DNA from: Alviniconcha marisindica | Taxonomy: Eukaryota > Mollusca > Gastropoda > Provannidae | Length of the DNA: 64,000 bases | NCBI GenBank assembly: GCA_018857735.1 | Contig: JABMCL010001172.1 | Span: forward strand, 27,501-91,500 | Direction: 5' to 3' | Shown here: in pieces, positions 57,018 to 64,000 of the stretch | Layout of the letters: the number at the start of each line of letters is the position of its first letter | Position numbering within the stretch: the first letter of the stretch is position 1 | Translations under genes and position numbers: made by a program | The notes under the pieces: model-generated | Told to the model about the DNA's origin: nothing | Database searches by the model: none | The model's input: only the letters and a program-made list of their open reading frames with translations

Positions 57018-57981
57018 ATGTGTGTGTGATGTGTATGTATAATGTTATGCACTCTGTTGGCATATATAGCCACATGTAAATGATGTATATTAATTCATTT
57101 TGTGCTATGCCAGTGCATACACACGCACGTACGTACACATGCACACACATTCACACATCCTCGTACCATTTGAGGACAGCAAACCGACAGGGCTAAAAGT
57201 AGATATTGCCAGTTTACAGCATTATTGCTGTGGCAGCTGTGACCATATATATATCAACAAATCAAACAGGCTTCATTACTATGACAAAAATGATATCCAC
57301 TAAATAATGTTGGTCGTAAATTTGGTGTGCCAGTTCCAAATTGCAAAAGTTTGAAACACTGGGTTCACACAATGGCAGAACTTTGCAACTTGTCACAGAT
57401 CTTTGCAACATGGTGTGATGTGATGCAACGGAACAATAAATAAATCTACCATAATACTAACATTATATAAATTATAGTTGTAACTTGTATTTATATAACA
57501 TAATTTGCAAACTTATGAAGGTGTCCTTGTGACACCTGTTTTACTACTTGAATTAACCCTTCATCCTCAAAATGTTGAAGTTGGACAAGTCTACACCGAG
57601 TCAGAAGAAGAAAAAGAAGAAGCTGAAGAAAGCAAATAAGTGAGCACTATAAATTTCCTATTTCAAAGTAGGGTCGAGCCTTCAAACATCAAAGTCACCC
57701 GATACACACGCGTAACCGGCCTGAAAGTCTTACCTCGCGTCTCTGGGCAATGTCTTCACTACCACATAGGCAAATCTCCATCCCCCTGTAACCAAATAGA
57801 CAGCAAAGACCGCAGCAGACGACAGCAGAATTCCGAAGCCAAAGAATAACTTCAGGGACACGCCTAGCGCGAAGAAGAGCAGACACTTGAGCCACATTCT
57901 GCACGATAAAATGCCACCAAGCGCGCGGACGCTCACACTCAACTGTCTCGCGAACCTGAACTGAGCAGCGCTGCGCTGCAT
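39133..57981 (-). CDS. SLC27A: Long-chain fatty acid transport protein / acyl-CoA synthetase (SLC27A, FATP1/4-like), 11 exons found, one short exon missing
   Basis: Exons in transcript order: 57981-57734, 53532-53226, 51970-51818, 50706-50637, 49943-49742, 48559-48367, 45823-45680, 43121-42984, 41576-41412, 40824-40678, 39290-39133. The product is a membrane-anchored enzyme that activates long and very long fatty acids with ATP and CoA and so drives their uptake (family knowledge). Visible: an N-terminal hydrophobic segment; the AMP-binding P-loop [31 protein letters not shown], the FATP adenylate-binding signature; and the C-terminal lysine region [17 protein letters not shown]. Junction phases agree everywhere except between the first two exons (phase 2 into phase 0). 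Family alignment also lacks about 27 residues there, so an exon of 3n+1 nt (about 80 nt) is unseen. With it the length would be about 643-670 residues, close to the usual 646. FATP1 and FATP4 cannot be separated here. Confidence 0.88.
39437..39678. repeat. (CA)n(CT)n microsatellite in the last SLC27A-like intron
   Basis: A CA-rich part, then a pure CT run 39620-39675. Confidence 0.95.
39955..40680. repeat. Minisatellite of 37 bp carrying copies of the SLC27A-like 5' splice site, about 19 copies
   Basis: On the gene strand the unit is GGACACCACAGGTGACTATT followed by TGACTGCCCTTGTCTCT. The real exon end is GGATACTACAG|GTGACTATTT, so the last 11 exon bases and the donor appear in every unit. 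Copies far from the exon (below about 40200) are less regular. Confidence 0.85.
40678..40824 (-). CDS. SLC27A: SLC27A-like gene, exon with [12 protein letters not shown]
   Basis: The acceptor TCTTTGCAG ends at 40825. It encodes [39 protein letters not shown] and [10 protein letters not shown]. Donor ACAG|GTGACT, phase 1. The donor is the first unit of a 37 bp minisatellite that fills the next 700 bp. Confidence 0.9.
41040..41402. repeat. CA-rich microsatellite with an internal duplication of about 160 bp
   Basis: CTCTCTCATATGCACACATA, CATAAATATATACA and CACAGAGTGCACATACACAC occur in both halves. It ends about 10 nt from the donor of the exon at 41412. Confidence 0.9.
41412..41576 (-). CDS. 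SLC27A: SLC27A-like gene, FATP-signature exon
   Basis: The acceptor CCCATCTCAG ends at 41577. It encodes [20 protein letters not shown] followed by [15 protein letters not shown] and [10 protein letters not shown]. The D-R-x-G-D-T-F-R-W-x-G-E-N segment is the hallmark of the very-long-chain acyl-CoA synthetase/FATP family. Donor CCAG|GTACAG, phase 1. Four extra copies of its 5' end lie in the intron ahead of it. Confidence 0.92.
41602..41722. repeat. Minisatellite of about 31 bp, 4 copies, next to the exon at 41576
   Basis: AAGGAAAAACACAGACATTG and AGCTAATGTTGAC recur. The sequence matches the intron side of the acceptor copies described under 41777-42500. Confidence 0.8.
41777..42500 (-). 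repeat. Four extra copies of the intron-exon junction at 41576
   Basis: Copies near 41777-41850, 41930-41995, 42070-42130 and 42420-42495 carry the start of the exon. On the gene strand the first and last keep an acceptor AG, then GTGATGTGCTGATGATGGAT (first) or GCAACGTGTTGATGATGGAT (last), and continue with TACATGTATTTC. The second copy has lost the AG and the third is badly decayed. A MITE lies between the third and fourth. Confidence 0.8.
42138..42354 (+). mobile_element. piggyBac-type MITE in an SLC27A-like intron
   Basis: TTAACCCTTTCACAG at the left and CAGTGAAGGGGTTAA at the right, with an interior related to 13804-14037. It lies between two partial copies of the 41576 acceptor. Confidence 0.6.
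42984..43121 (-). CDS. SLC27A: SLC27A-like gene, exon with REFDGYVN
   Basis: The acceptor CTGGTACAG ends at 43122. It encodes [38 protein letters not shown]. Donor ACAG|GTGACA, phase 1. It aligns with GQINQQDPLRRFDGYV and FSKGDSAYLSGD of FATP1. Confidence 0.88.
43203..43522 (-). mobile_element. Foldback/MITE family F, long-armed copy
   Basis: Arms of about 98 bp (43250-43349 and 43425-43522) are inverted: CATTTTCAGGGAAATACCC with AAACAACAGATAAACGGTTT faces AACCGTTTATCTGTTGTTTA with GATTTCCCTGAAAATTTGC. A half copy lies at 4113-4222. Confidence 0.65.
43665..44097 (+). repeat. Dispersed repeat with SAP-like coding relic, copy 2
   Basis: One frame reads [32 protein letters not shown], stop, [20 protein letters not shown]. 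The L-x-x-LK-x-F-L...V-S-GNK..LV-R pattern resembles a SAP (DNA-binding) motif, often found on transposon-encoded proteins. The stop after GNK is in both copies, so the family was already non-coding when it spread. Function unknown. Confidence 0.5.
44300..44415 (+). repeat. Dispersed repeat C, copy 2
   Basis: Same sequence family as 28025-28140 (ACTAGATCTAGCTGTACCAG to TTTAAAAGCTGTTCAC). Confidence 0.6.
44453..44628 (+). repeat. Dispersed repeat B, copy 3
   Basis: A full copy from the GATGATG run to CACACAGCTCCTGAACTATG, in the SLC27A-like intron between the exons at 45680 and 43121. Confidence 0.7.
45105..45185 (+). mobile_element. LINE/SINE 3' tail ending in (TAA)n
   Basis: The text TAAAGCGCTATGGGCTCCTG and GGCGCCTTATATACGCAAG, followed by AATAATAAT, is the common 3' end of metazoan non-LTR elements. 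A reverse copy with (AAT)n and GCAGCGCCCC lies at 60318-60380, and a related one follows at 45175-45240. Confidence 0.5.
45358..45485. repeat. (CA)n microsatellite with duplicated AATGCCAATAAAGAG
   Basis: CA runs with ACAATGCCAATAAAGAGCAC present twice. Confidence 0.9.
45680..45823 (-). CDS. SLC27A: SLC27A-like gene, exon with [13 protein letters not shown]
   Basis: The acceptor TTTCCTCCTCAG ends at 45824. It encodes [35 protein letters not shown] and GLCLHAQPG. Donor CCCG|GTGAGT, phase 1. It aligns with [23 protein letters not shown] of FATP1. Confidence 0.88.
46420..47450. repeat. Minisatellite of about 41 bp, about 25 copies
   Basis: The unit has GTCGAGTCTTCACTGGCAGT, GGTACCCAGCCAACAGACAT. 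A shift from CACTGGTAGTGG (left) to CACTGGCAGTGG (right) and from CCCAGCC to CCAAGCC shows directional spread of variants. It lies in the intron between the exons at 48367 and 45823. Confidence 0.85.
47465..48365. repeat. Degenerate repeat of about 23-31 bp ending at the donor of the exon at 48367
   Basis: ACAACCCACAACATACAACA and CTGAAACA recur about 35 times with much variation. The unit nearest the exon (CACAACCCACAACGTACTG) includes the real donor, which reads CAGTACGTTGTGGGTTG on the gene strand. Confidence 0.75.
48367..48559 (-). CDS. SLC27A: SLC27A-like gene, exon with EFYGATE
   Basis: The acceptor TGCATTTCCAG ends at 48560. It encodes [30 protein letters not shown] and [15 protein letters not shown]. 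The YGATE motif helps position the adenylate. Donor ATCA|GTACGT, phase 1. The vertebrate ECNC is EGNC here. Confidence 0.88.
48535..48650 (-). repeat. 61 bp duplication including the acceptor and start of the exon at 48559
   Basis: AGATCTCTCCGATGTATTGG to ATCATGTAAAGAAGT (48535-48590) recurs at 48597-48650. On the gene strand the extra copy keeps TTTGCAG|ATTGCCCGG, so it still has an acceptor. Confidence 0.8.
48885..49290. repeat. Minisatellite of about 81 bp, 5 copies
   Basis: AATAAGGCCCACGATTTGTG, AACAAGCCACCCAGTGAAGT and GGTATAAATGGACTGGCTAA recur. It lies in the intron between the exons at 49742 and 48559. Confidence 0.85.
49317..49390 (+). mobile_element. tRNA-like sequence, probably a SINE head
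   Basis: TAGCTCAGTGGTCTAAC resembles a pol III A box. GGAGTTCAAATCTCC forms a T-arm (4 bp stem, 7 nt loop) like a B box, and GTTTCTC/GTGGAAC pair partly as an acceptor stem. The anticodon arm is not convincing, so this is more likely a tRNA-derived SINE 5' end than a working tRNA. Confidence 0.4.
49742..49943 (-). CDS. SLC27A: SLC27A-like gene, exon with [10 protein letters not shown]
   Basis: The acceptor TTGTCACCAG ends at 49944. It encodes [46 protein letters not shown] and DCVKYNCT, matching DCLPLYHSAGN and RKKFSASRFWDDCIKYNCT of vertebrate FATPs. Donor ACT|GTGAGT, phase 0. Confidence 0.9.
49944..50200. repeat. Repeat of about 32 bp starting at the acceptor of the exon at 49943
   Basis: Units such as ACAAAATCTCACCTACAATA with TGGTGA recur about eight times. 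The unit touching the exon supplies the real acceptor (TTTTGTTGTCACCAG). A near-identical far unit at 50160-50195 has CACCAT, with no AG. On the gene strand, units also hold AGGTGAGAT, a strong donor-like site. Confidence 0.75.
50637..50706 (-). CDS. SLC27A: SLC27A-like gene, P-loop exon
   Basis: The acceptor TTGTATTTCAG ends at 50707 and the 70 nt encode [20 protein letters not shown], the AMP-binding motif that contacts the ATP phosphates. Donor CCAG|GTCAGT, phase 2. The intron on its 5' side is an array of repeats that copy this acceptor. Confidence 0.9.
50687..51275. repeat. Repeat of about 81 bp copying the acceptor of the exon at 50706
   Basis: On the gene strand units read TTTGTGTTTCAGACAAGG or close variants. 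The real junction is TTTGTATTTCAG|ACAAGCTT. Copies at 50732-50760 and 50848-50876 also contain GCTTTTCT of the exon itself. Confidence 0.8.
51818..51970 (-). CDS. SLC27A: SLC27A-like gene, exon encoding [10 protein letters not shown]...EQSFG
   Basis: The acceptor TTGCTTTCAG ends at 51971 and the first two bases complete Ala. The exon encodes [18 protein letters not shown] and [14 protein letters not shown]. It ends GGA G on donor GTCAGC (phase 1), which joins the next exon to give FGDKLFF. Reading on without splicing would lose the family alignment, so this donor was chosen. Confidence 0.83.
52525..52810. repeat. Repeat of about 113 bp, 3 copies
   Basis: CTGCCATCAATTCTCGAAGA, CAGACTCTTTAGCAAACTGG and GGGCCCTGGACTGGTTTCAA recur, in the intron between the exons at 53226 and 51970. 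Confidence 0.8.
53226..53532 (-). CDS. SLC27A: SLC27A-like gene, AMP-binding domain exon
   Basis: The acceptor GCCAACAG ends at 53533. The 307 nt encode [66 protein letters not shown] and [11 protein letters not shown], all aligning with FATP1/4. Donor GAAG|GTGGGT, phase 1. Its entry phase 0 does not fit the phase 2 exit of the preceding recognised exon, which is the evidence for a missing exon. Confidence 0.88.
53533..53635. repeat. 55 bp duplication of the acceptor side of the exon at 53532
   Basis: TGTTGGCAAAAGACAAATAA with CATAGTGATAGATCATAAA recurs at 53588-53632. The extra copy reads GCCAACAAATA on the gene strand and has lost the acceptor AG. Confidence 0.75.
54285..54352 (-). mobile_element. 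SINE-like 3' end, reverse orientation, in the first found intron of the SLC27A-like gene
   Basis: Five AAGT units, then GGTGTTTTACGCCCAGTCAA and GGTTATATCAGGG. It lies directly beside the minisatellite at 54350-54690. Confidence 0.55.
54350..54690. repeat. Minisatellite of about 38 bp, 9 copies
   Basis: CACTGACAAGGAGCCGAGTG with CCACTACTGACAAT recurs, with variants GACGAG and CCAAGCG. It lies in the intron where the missing SLC27A-like exon is expected. Confidence 0.85.
54835..55205. repeat. Repeat of about 80 bp, 5 copies
   Basis: CTGAAACACGTCATCATGAA, AATCACTTGTAATTTAAA and TTTCACAGGTTTTAA, GGCTCTGTCTCTC recur. Confidence 0.8.
56184..56356 (+). repeat. Dispersed repeat B, copy 4
   Basis: A full copy inserted within a tandem array whose unit contains CAGGTGTTCTCCCACAAATG; array units resume after it, so it probably inserted into the array. 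Confidence 0.7.
56440..57212. repeat. Tandem duplication of about 365 bp
   Basis: GTGTTTTCCAACAACTGG starts both copies (56457 and 56821). GGGCACAGAGATAATCACCT, a (GT)n tract and GGCATATATAGCCACATGTA follow in the same order. The block includes a partial copy of the foldback element at 11583. Confidence 0.8.
57734..57981 (-). CDS. SLC27A: SLC27A-like gene, first coding exon (membrane anchor)
   Basis: The first in-frame ATG after an upstream stop (58032-58030) is at 57981. A second ATG at 57897 (MWLKCLLFF) has a better context (A at -3) and matches where vertebrate FATP1/4 begin, so it may be the real start. The 28 extra residues from the upstream ATG are Arg-rich and free of acidic residues, like a mitochondrial presequence. 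From 57897 the exon encodes a hydrophobic anchor of about 35 residues, then GGWRF and KTLPRDA, as at the start of FATPs. Donor GAG|GTAAGA, phase 2. Confidence 0.8.
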
Positions 57982-58097
57982 TTGTGTGTCAAGCAATGCG
58001 AAAATCTGAGTCGTATAGGATACCGGCGTTCAAAGTCCACGAACAATATGTAAAGTATACAGCGTGGTAACTAGCGGTGTGTGTCGAAAATCAAACA

Positions 58098-58105
58098 ACT
58101 TCCGG
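58098..58105 (-). promoter_or_regulatory. ETS-like site in the presumed SLC27A-like promoter
   Basis: The bases ACTTCCGG (CCGGAAGT on the gene strand) lie about 115 nt upstream of the first ATG, where housekeeping metazoan genes often carry ETS-type sites. No TATA box was seen. The transcription start is not marked by anything else in the sequence. Confidence 0.3.
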
Positions 58106-59917
58106 GTCAGGGAGCATTCTGTGCATATGTCGTTTCGGGAATGTGTTTGCGAGTGGTAGGTTTCTGCCCCTAATTGAGTCACTTAATATTCAATTTACCT
58201 GTTACAAAAATGTATCTTCATCTATAATTGAACGTTCTGTGCCAAATATTTATTTATTTTATATCAAATTCTTCACCATCTTCGGTTACTCCCTAAAGTT
58301 GCAGACGATACAATTGCGTTCGCACGTGCTCCGTGCGTCACGCATGTGTCAAAAGACGCTGATTTTAATCAATCGGACAGCACAAAACGTGTATTAATTT
58401 TGGCCAAGATTCTAGGGGTAAACTCTTTGTTCAAGCAACATATAGTTTAAGGACATTTTGACGGTGGAAAGGACCACTGTAACATGCCGCGTGCAGTTGA
58501 GTGACTGATTCGGCCACCAATGCTCCACAGTATTAGGCAGGACGGGAGAAGAAAAACAAAATAAATGATGATAAAATGAAAATACTGATTGTCTCATGGA
58601 CCTGTAGATATAGGTCCATGGATTGTCTAGTTACCATGGTCACGTTTGAGTTGGTGCTGGAACTTTTAGACTGATAGTCGGCAGCACGGACAATTTTCAG
58701 TTATCGTTTCAACCGGCGTACCGGGTCTGTAGTACTTGACTATGTTAGGGGCGCACCCCGGCTGGAAATATTTGTTGCAGTTGCAGTACTGTCAATAGGT
58801 GTGTGATTTCAGAATCTTGCGAATATTTACGTAGTTCGGTTGATAGAATGCCCGGGTCTGAAGTCGGTCTTCCGGCTGGGACTACAGACATTCCAGTGGC
58901 GGCGCCGGGACGCGACTACTGAATTAAACCGGCTGCCACTCGGTACCACGCAATGAAACCGACGTAAGCCGCCAGAGCCGGTAGGCCAACCGGTGAAGAA
59001 CTGAGTGGATTCGCACATGAGCCGGCCTTAGCGGCGGCTTAAGTTGTTACTCAGTGACTGAGGCCGCCGTTAGTTGAGGTGCTTCAGTTACATCAAGAAA
59101 CCGTACGGTTTAGGGACCGGGAGCCCAGGACGGCCACCTCGACTTTCACACAGCCAGTCCTGAGCTCTGCGTGTTGCTGAGGCTAGTAAGCGGTAGGGGG
59201 CCTACCCGAAATGACGGGACCTCGGTTCGACTCAGTGACTGTGACTGACTAGTGATTCCGCCAGCGGCATGGCGGCTTTGCCGGGCTGTCCTCTCCGCCG
59301 ACTCTCAGGTGACTCTCCGCAAAGTCAGTTCAGCCGTGTGGACTGTGGTGCGGTGGGCACTGTCTTGCTGCCCATAGGGACCATTTTGCTTTACGTCCAC
59401 AGAAGCGAGGTGGCTTATTACGGACGGGAACAGGGGGGAAGGGGACGAAAGAGTGAAGGCTCGACCACGGATACCGCCGGCCCGAACTGAAAAAGACCGG
59501 AGAGACCGTAGACCGCCGCCAGAACAATGGAAGTGTTAAGGCGGTGTCCCCTCGCCATTGCCCAGCGACTAGTGCACTGCGCAATTGCTGTTTCAACTGC
59601 CGTGCTTGGGCAGAGTCGCAAGGACAATATCCGTTGCACTGCTGTTGAGTAACAACTCAGTCGAAGCGAAAGAAGTCCAACTTTCGCAGCCCAACTCCAC
59701 CTCCCTACTCATGATCTCTTCTGGGCTAACTTGAAGGTCCAGCTCCACCTCCCTCCTCTAGATCTCTTGATCTCGCCTGGAACCTTGCTGCCCATAGTCA
59801 GTGTAGAGCGTGATATACCCACCCCGCCCCACCCCCAGGCCGCCCCTCCCACCGACCCACCTCCCGCCTCAGTCCCCGGCAAAACATCTCGCCTGGGACT
59901 CGGACTTCAGTTCCGGC

Positions 59918-59952
<35 letters not shown>

Positions 59953-60317
59953 CGTAGCACGGCCTCCGGCCTTACTCGGCGTTAAACTAAGTTGTTTAAC
60001 TCACTGTCCAACCAACTGTGTATACACACGCGAAAGTAGAACACAGTACACTCACGCTAAGGAACCTCAGTGTCGTCACTGTGAATGTCAGAACTCGGTG
60101 GATCACGAAAACGCCCCAAATTACCCAGCAGTGGACACTGACTACACGAAACTGAGAAGGAGAACACCGTAATTCATTTTATTAGGTCACAAACTGATAT
60201 CGGCATCAGAATCGCTGCCAGTACAGTGGGTTCACATCATCTCAGAAAATTAGTCGGTCAGCGAAGCCGAATTTTGCAGGTATTTTTGAAAAGTTAGTTT
60301 TATCACATTTGTTTTTA

Positions 60318-60380
60318 ATAATAATAATAATAATAGATTTAGCAGCGCCCCATCTCATAAGAGCCCGGAGCGCTTACAAA
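60318..60380 (-). mobile_element. LINE/SINE 3' tail, reverse orientation
   Basis: Seven AAT units, then GATTTAGCAGCGCCCCATCT and GAGCGCTT; the reverse complement matches the type of tail seen at 45105. It lies in the loop of the large inverted repeat 59379-61745. Confidence 0.5.
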
Positions 60381-60405
60381 GACACAATGATAAGGATACG
60401 CTCAT

Positions 60406-60765
<360 letters not shown>

Positions 60766-61626
60766 TATACACATACTGATATACCCCTTTAATGTTTGAC
60801 CTAGTCTCACCCGGCCCGCAGGGTTTGATCTGGTAAGCGGCCTGGTGTTAAGATCGTAAGGTAGTACTGAACGGAAAAACAAGATTACATATGTAAAAAG
60901 GTGCGTCATAAGTTGTTATTATTATTATTATAAGTGACACGATTGCGTTCGATAATCTGGTCGAGATCTGCGGCACCGCTCGGGAAGCGTACGTGCACGT
61001 CACGTAGTTGCTTGGAAACTGGGTCAAACGTCAAAGAGGCATGGTGAATGCATACCATAAACTGACTCACCTTTTGTTGCAAATCATTTGGCATCATTCG
61101 CTAGATATGAACCTGGCGCGATCACGTCCGGATTCAATGGAGACTATTTGTGACCCCAAAATTTAATGACGTTCACTCGGGTTGTGTTACTTGTATTTTC
61201 AGGTGTTACAGTTAAAGACTGTTCTAGTGAACTATTTTTCGGGATCTTCTGTATTTACGCACACACACACTCACACCGTGTGTGTCATTACCACAGGGTT
61301 CCAGGCGAGATCAAGACGAGGGAGGTGGAGCTGGACCCACAAGTTAGCCCAGAAGAGATCATGAGCAGGGAGGTGGAGCTGGGCTGCGAAAGTTGAACTT
61401 CTTTCGCTTTAGGTCAAGTTGTTCTTCAACAGCAGTGCAACGGACATTGTCTTTGTGACTCTGCCCAAGCACGGCAGTTGAAACAGCAATTGCGCGGTGC
61501 ACTAGTCGCTGGGCAATGGCGAGGGACACCGCCTTAACACTTCCGTTGTTCTGGCGGCGGTCCACGGTCTCTCCGGTCTTTTTCGGGTGGTATCCGCGGT
61601 CGAGCCTTCACTCTTTCGTCCTCTTC

Positions 61627-61628
<2 letters not shown>

Positions 61629-61688
<60 letters not shown>
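61629..61688. repeat. 60 nt poly-C tract
   Basis: An unbroken C run inside the right arm of the inverted repeat. The left arm has only the short run of GGGGGGAAGGGG at the same place. Confidence 0.95.
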
Positions 61689-61689
<1 letters not shown>

Positions 61690-63564
61690 TCCCCGTCCTT
61701 AGTAAGCAACCTCACTTCTGTGGACGTAAAGCAATATGGTCACGGTCATCTTCTGTATTAATTTACTGAACTGGAAGGCCGTTATTTACGGCGCGAGGGG
61801 AGGGGGCCGCTGTAGCTAATTCAGTAGAGGATGCGCAGCTGCAGCAGTCTCAGGACTGGAACTGACTGAGTCACAGTCAGTCATGGTGATGCGGCAGCAA
61901 AACCTCTTCGAGGACTGAAACAGTGGCCGAATTTTGTCATTTTGTTGTTCGTCTTTGTTGTTGTCAGTCGTTTTTTTAACTTTTTTTTTTTTTTTTTTTT
62001 CAAATCAAAATAAATCGCCGGAGTGGGTGGGGTTGATAGCCCCGGGCTGTCAGCTACATTGCCTAGTCACAGTTCAGAGTTCGGCACTGCCAAGTCAAGA
62101 ACTCTCAGTCGTGTAGCGAAACTGATCAGTGTTGGCAGTTTCAATGCACGCAAACGTGACTACGCCGCCCGGCAGTACCTTCTCAGTTCAAAGCCGGCGG
62201 CTCTCGACTGACTGGTCAAGTTCCAGGCGCAAGCCAGACGGATAGACTACAAACTATTGTTTACTATCAGTCAGTCACAGCTTCTTTGACTCGGCATTCG
62301 TCCTGCCTGTCTCCGCTCTGACCTCACTGTGTACACCCCTTCCAGGCAGATTTGTTCGCTTCTGCAGACACATAGATACTTTGCCGGGTATTCCCCATGT
62401 TAACCAAAACAACAACAACAACAACAAAACAAAACTCAAACTTCGGCCAACGCTCTTCTTCACGCTGATCCTTTGCTCCAAAACAATGGCCCGGGCGGCC
62501 GGAATTTCAAGTTATCATCCTGTCTGACGTCCGTCACTGACAGTCAATAGGTCTACCAATATCAATATCAGTTCCAGCATGACAAGAACACAGTATATAT
62601 ATATATATATATGTTGTGTGTGTGTGTGTGTGTGTGTTGATATGTATATTATTTGTATGTTTATAGTGTATATATATATATATTATATATATATAAGCCA
62701 CTAGACTGACAGGGGGATGGGCGATACTGATTTGGAATAAAAGTTTTGAAACCAAGACATGCTTGGGCGTTTGTGACGCTCTCTCTCTCTCTCTCTCTGG
62801 TATGGTAAACACTGACAACGTAAAAGCATGACTAATATTTAATAACTTTACTGAGTCCCGGCCGCCCCGCCCCCTCCGGGCTGAGACAGACGTACACTGC
62901 GGAGACGACTCAGCACACTGACACCACAGACAGGTCTGTCATTGAGGCTCACATATATGCTAAGGCTAGTGTAAGGCTAGTACTTCCATCCGCTGATCTA
63001 AAAATGCTTGCAGCTGATCTAAAAATTAATGCGTACATTTACATCAGTGCCCTCCATCACCCACTGAAGGGGCAGTAACTGCGTCTGTGAGGGCCAGTGC
63101 AACAAGTGTTCATGTGACGTCAAGTCAGGGGAAACCACTCTGGGGGAACTTATGTAAGCGCATAGTCACGTGAGAATGAACGCTTTGTAAACAAGTATTT
63201 CTGGATCTGGACTTCTCCCGGTCCTTGTGTTGAGTCGCTCGAGGCTGACCGATACCGAGGCGGACACTGCAAGTGCAAGGAGAGTATACCCAGGCAGCTG
63301 CTTCCAACTGTGGTAGGTAATTCATTGCACCCTCACGTGTTTCTTACTTGATAGCTGGGTATGATCGACACACGAAGAAAAAAGTTTGAAAGATAGTTTG
63401 GCGGTGGAAGCATTCTGATTCAGAATCAGAGTCCATTCCATATTTAGATTTCCTGTATTGGAATTCCTACAAAGGTCACTCCTCAGCCGTTGCTTGCCAG
63501 TGCTGTAGATCTATTTTTAGTGTTCGGTTGCAAAAGTTAAATGGCTTGATCTCGCAATTCTCAG

Positions 63565-63738
<174 letters not shown>

Positions 63739-63952
63739 TCGTGCTGAGACTAGTAATAAAAGTATTAGTATTAATTAGTAAGACCAACACTGTAACAGCA
63801 GTTACTCTGTGTGTGAGAACTGATGCAATGATAGTTTTGAGAACACAGTGTAAAAACAAGCAAACAAACAACAATTACTCTGGGATCATCTACTAACTAT
63901 TCACATATTATAAGCTACAATGAATTTTGTTGCAGGTCTATCAAACTAGATA

Positions 63953-64000
63953 ATGGCTGGGTCATCCACACTTCACCTGGTTCTCTCTGCTGTGGCACTG
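63953..64000 (+). CDS. Possible start of a secreted or membrane protein gene, cut by the window edge
   Basis: A T-rich tract ending in TTTTGTTGCAG closes at 63935, then a short leader and ATG at 63953 open a frame of 16 codons to the edge: MAGSSTLHLVLSAVAL. A short polar start followed by a hydrophobic run is typical of a signal peptide. The product cannot be identified. A GC-richer stretch at 63180-63320 could be an upstream non-coding exon, but nothing proves it. Confidence 0.4.
   Translation, partial: MAGSSTLHLVLSAVAL

Noticed and set aside
57572..57643. Short lysine-rich frame ([11 protein letters not shown]...)
   Set aside because: Only 23 codons, driven by an AAG-rich tract; no splice context or homology was recognised.
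59160..59245. tRNA gene suggested by CGGTTCGACTCAG
   Set aside because: There is a B-box-like motif, but no A box or clover-leaf could be built.
63180..63325. 5' non-coding exon of the gene at 63953
   Set aside because: There is a weak GTAGGT at 63315 and higher GC, but no proof; not listed as a feature.

Overview
The window is animal nuclear DNA. It is very rich in CA, GA and poly-C microsatellites, in minisatellites and in short dispersed repeats, and its genes are split by introns with ordinary GT-AG sites. Gene content, intron sizes and SINE-like units with TTAC/ACTT tails would suit a mollusc, probably a gastropod. That placement is inference, because no species-diagnostic gene is present.

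Two protein genes can be read with confidence. On the + strand, seven coding exons between 9875 and 15009 encode a 324-residue protein with two coactosin-type ADF-H domains in tandem, an actin-filament-binding fold. On the - strand, eleven recognisable exons between 57981 and 39133 encode a long-chain fatty acid transport protein / very-long-chain acyl-CoA synthetase of the SLC27A (FATP1/4-like) family. One short exon of that gene, between its first and second recognised exons, was not found. A third gene may begin at 63953 on the + strand: 16 codons of a signal-peptide-like start run off the window. The two main genes converge and show no functional link.

Layout: 1-9834 holds microsatellites, a hairpin-bearing 35-37 bp minisatellite (6474-7305) and a local duplication. 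9835-15951 is the coactosin-like gene, with a piggyBac-type MITE in intron 5. 15350-26460 is a chain of minisatellites. 26500-39130 is intergenic, with LINE 3' ends, a dead LTR-retrotransposon gag/protease piece and a dead LINE fragment with a minisatellite inside it. 39133-57981 is the SLC27A gene. 58000-63950 holds its upstream region, a large inverted repeat (59379-59788 against 61299-61745) and long CT/CA/poly-C tracts.

The most unusual signal is in the SLC27A gene. In at least six introns the tandem repeats contain or abut the exon-intron junction, so copies of real splice sites and of the first or last exon bases are multiplied inside the intron. The clearest cases are the donor at 40678 (about 19 copies), the acceptor at 41576 (four extra copies), the acceptor at 50706 (every unit) and the acceptor at 48559 (one extra copy). 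A second theme is minisatellites born from other elements: one from the reverse-transcriptase region of a dead LINE, one from a SINE tail.
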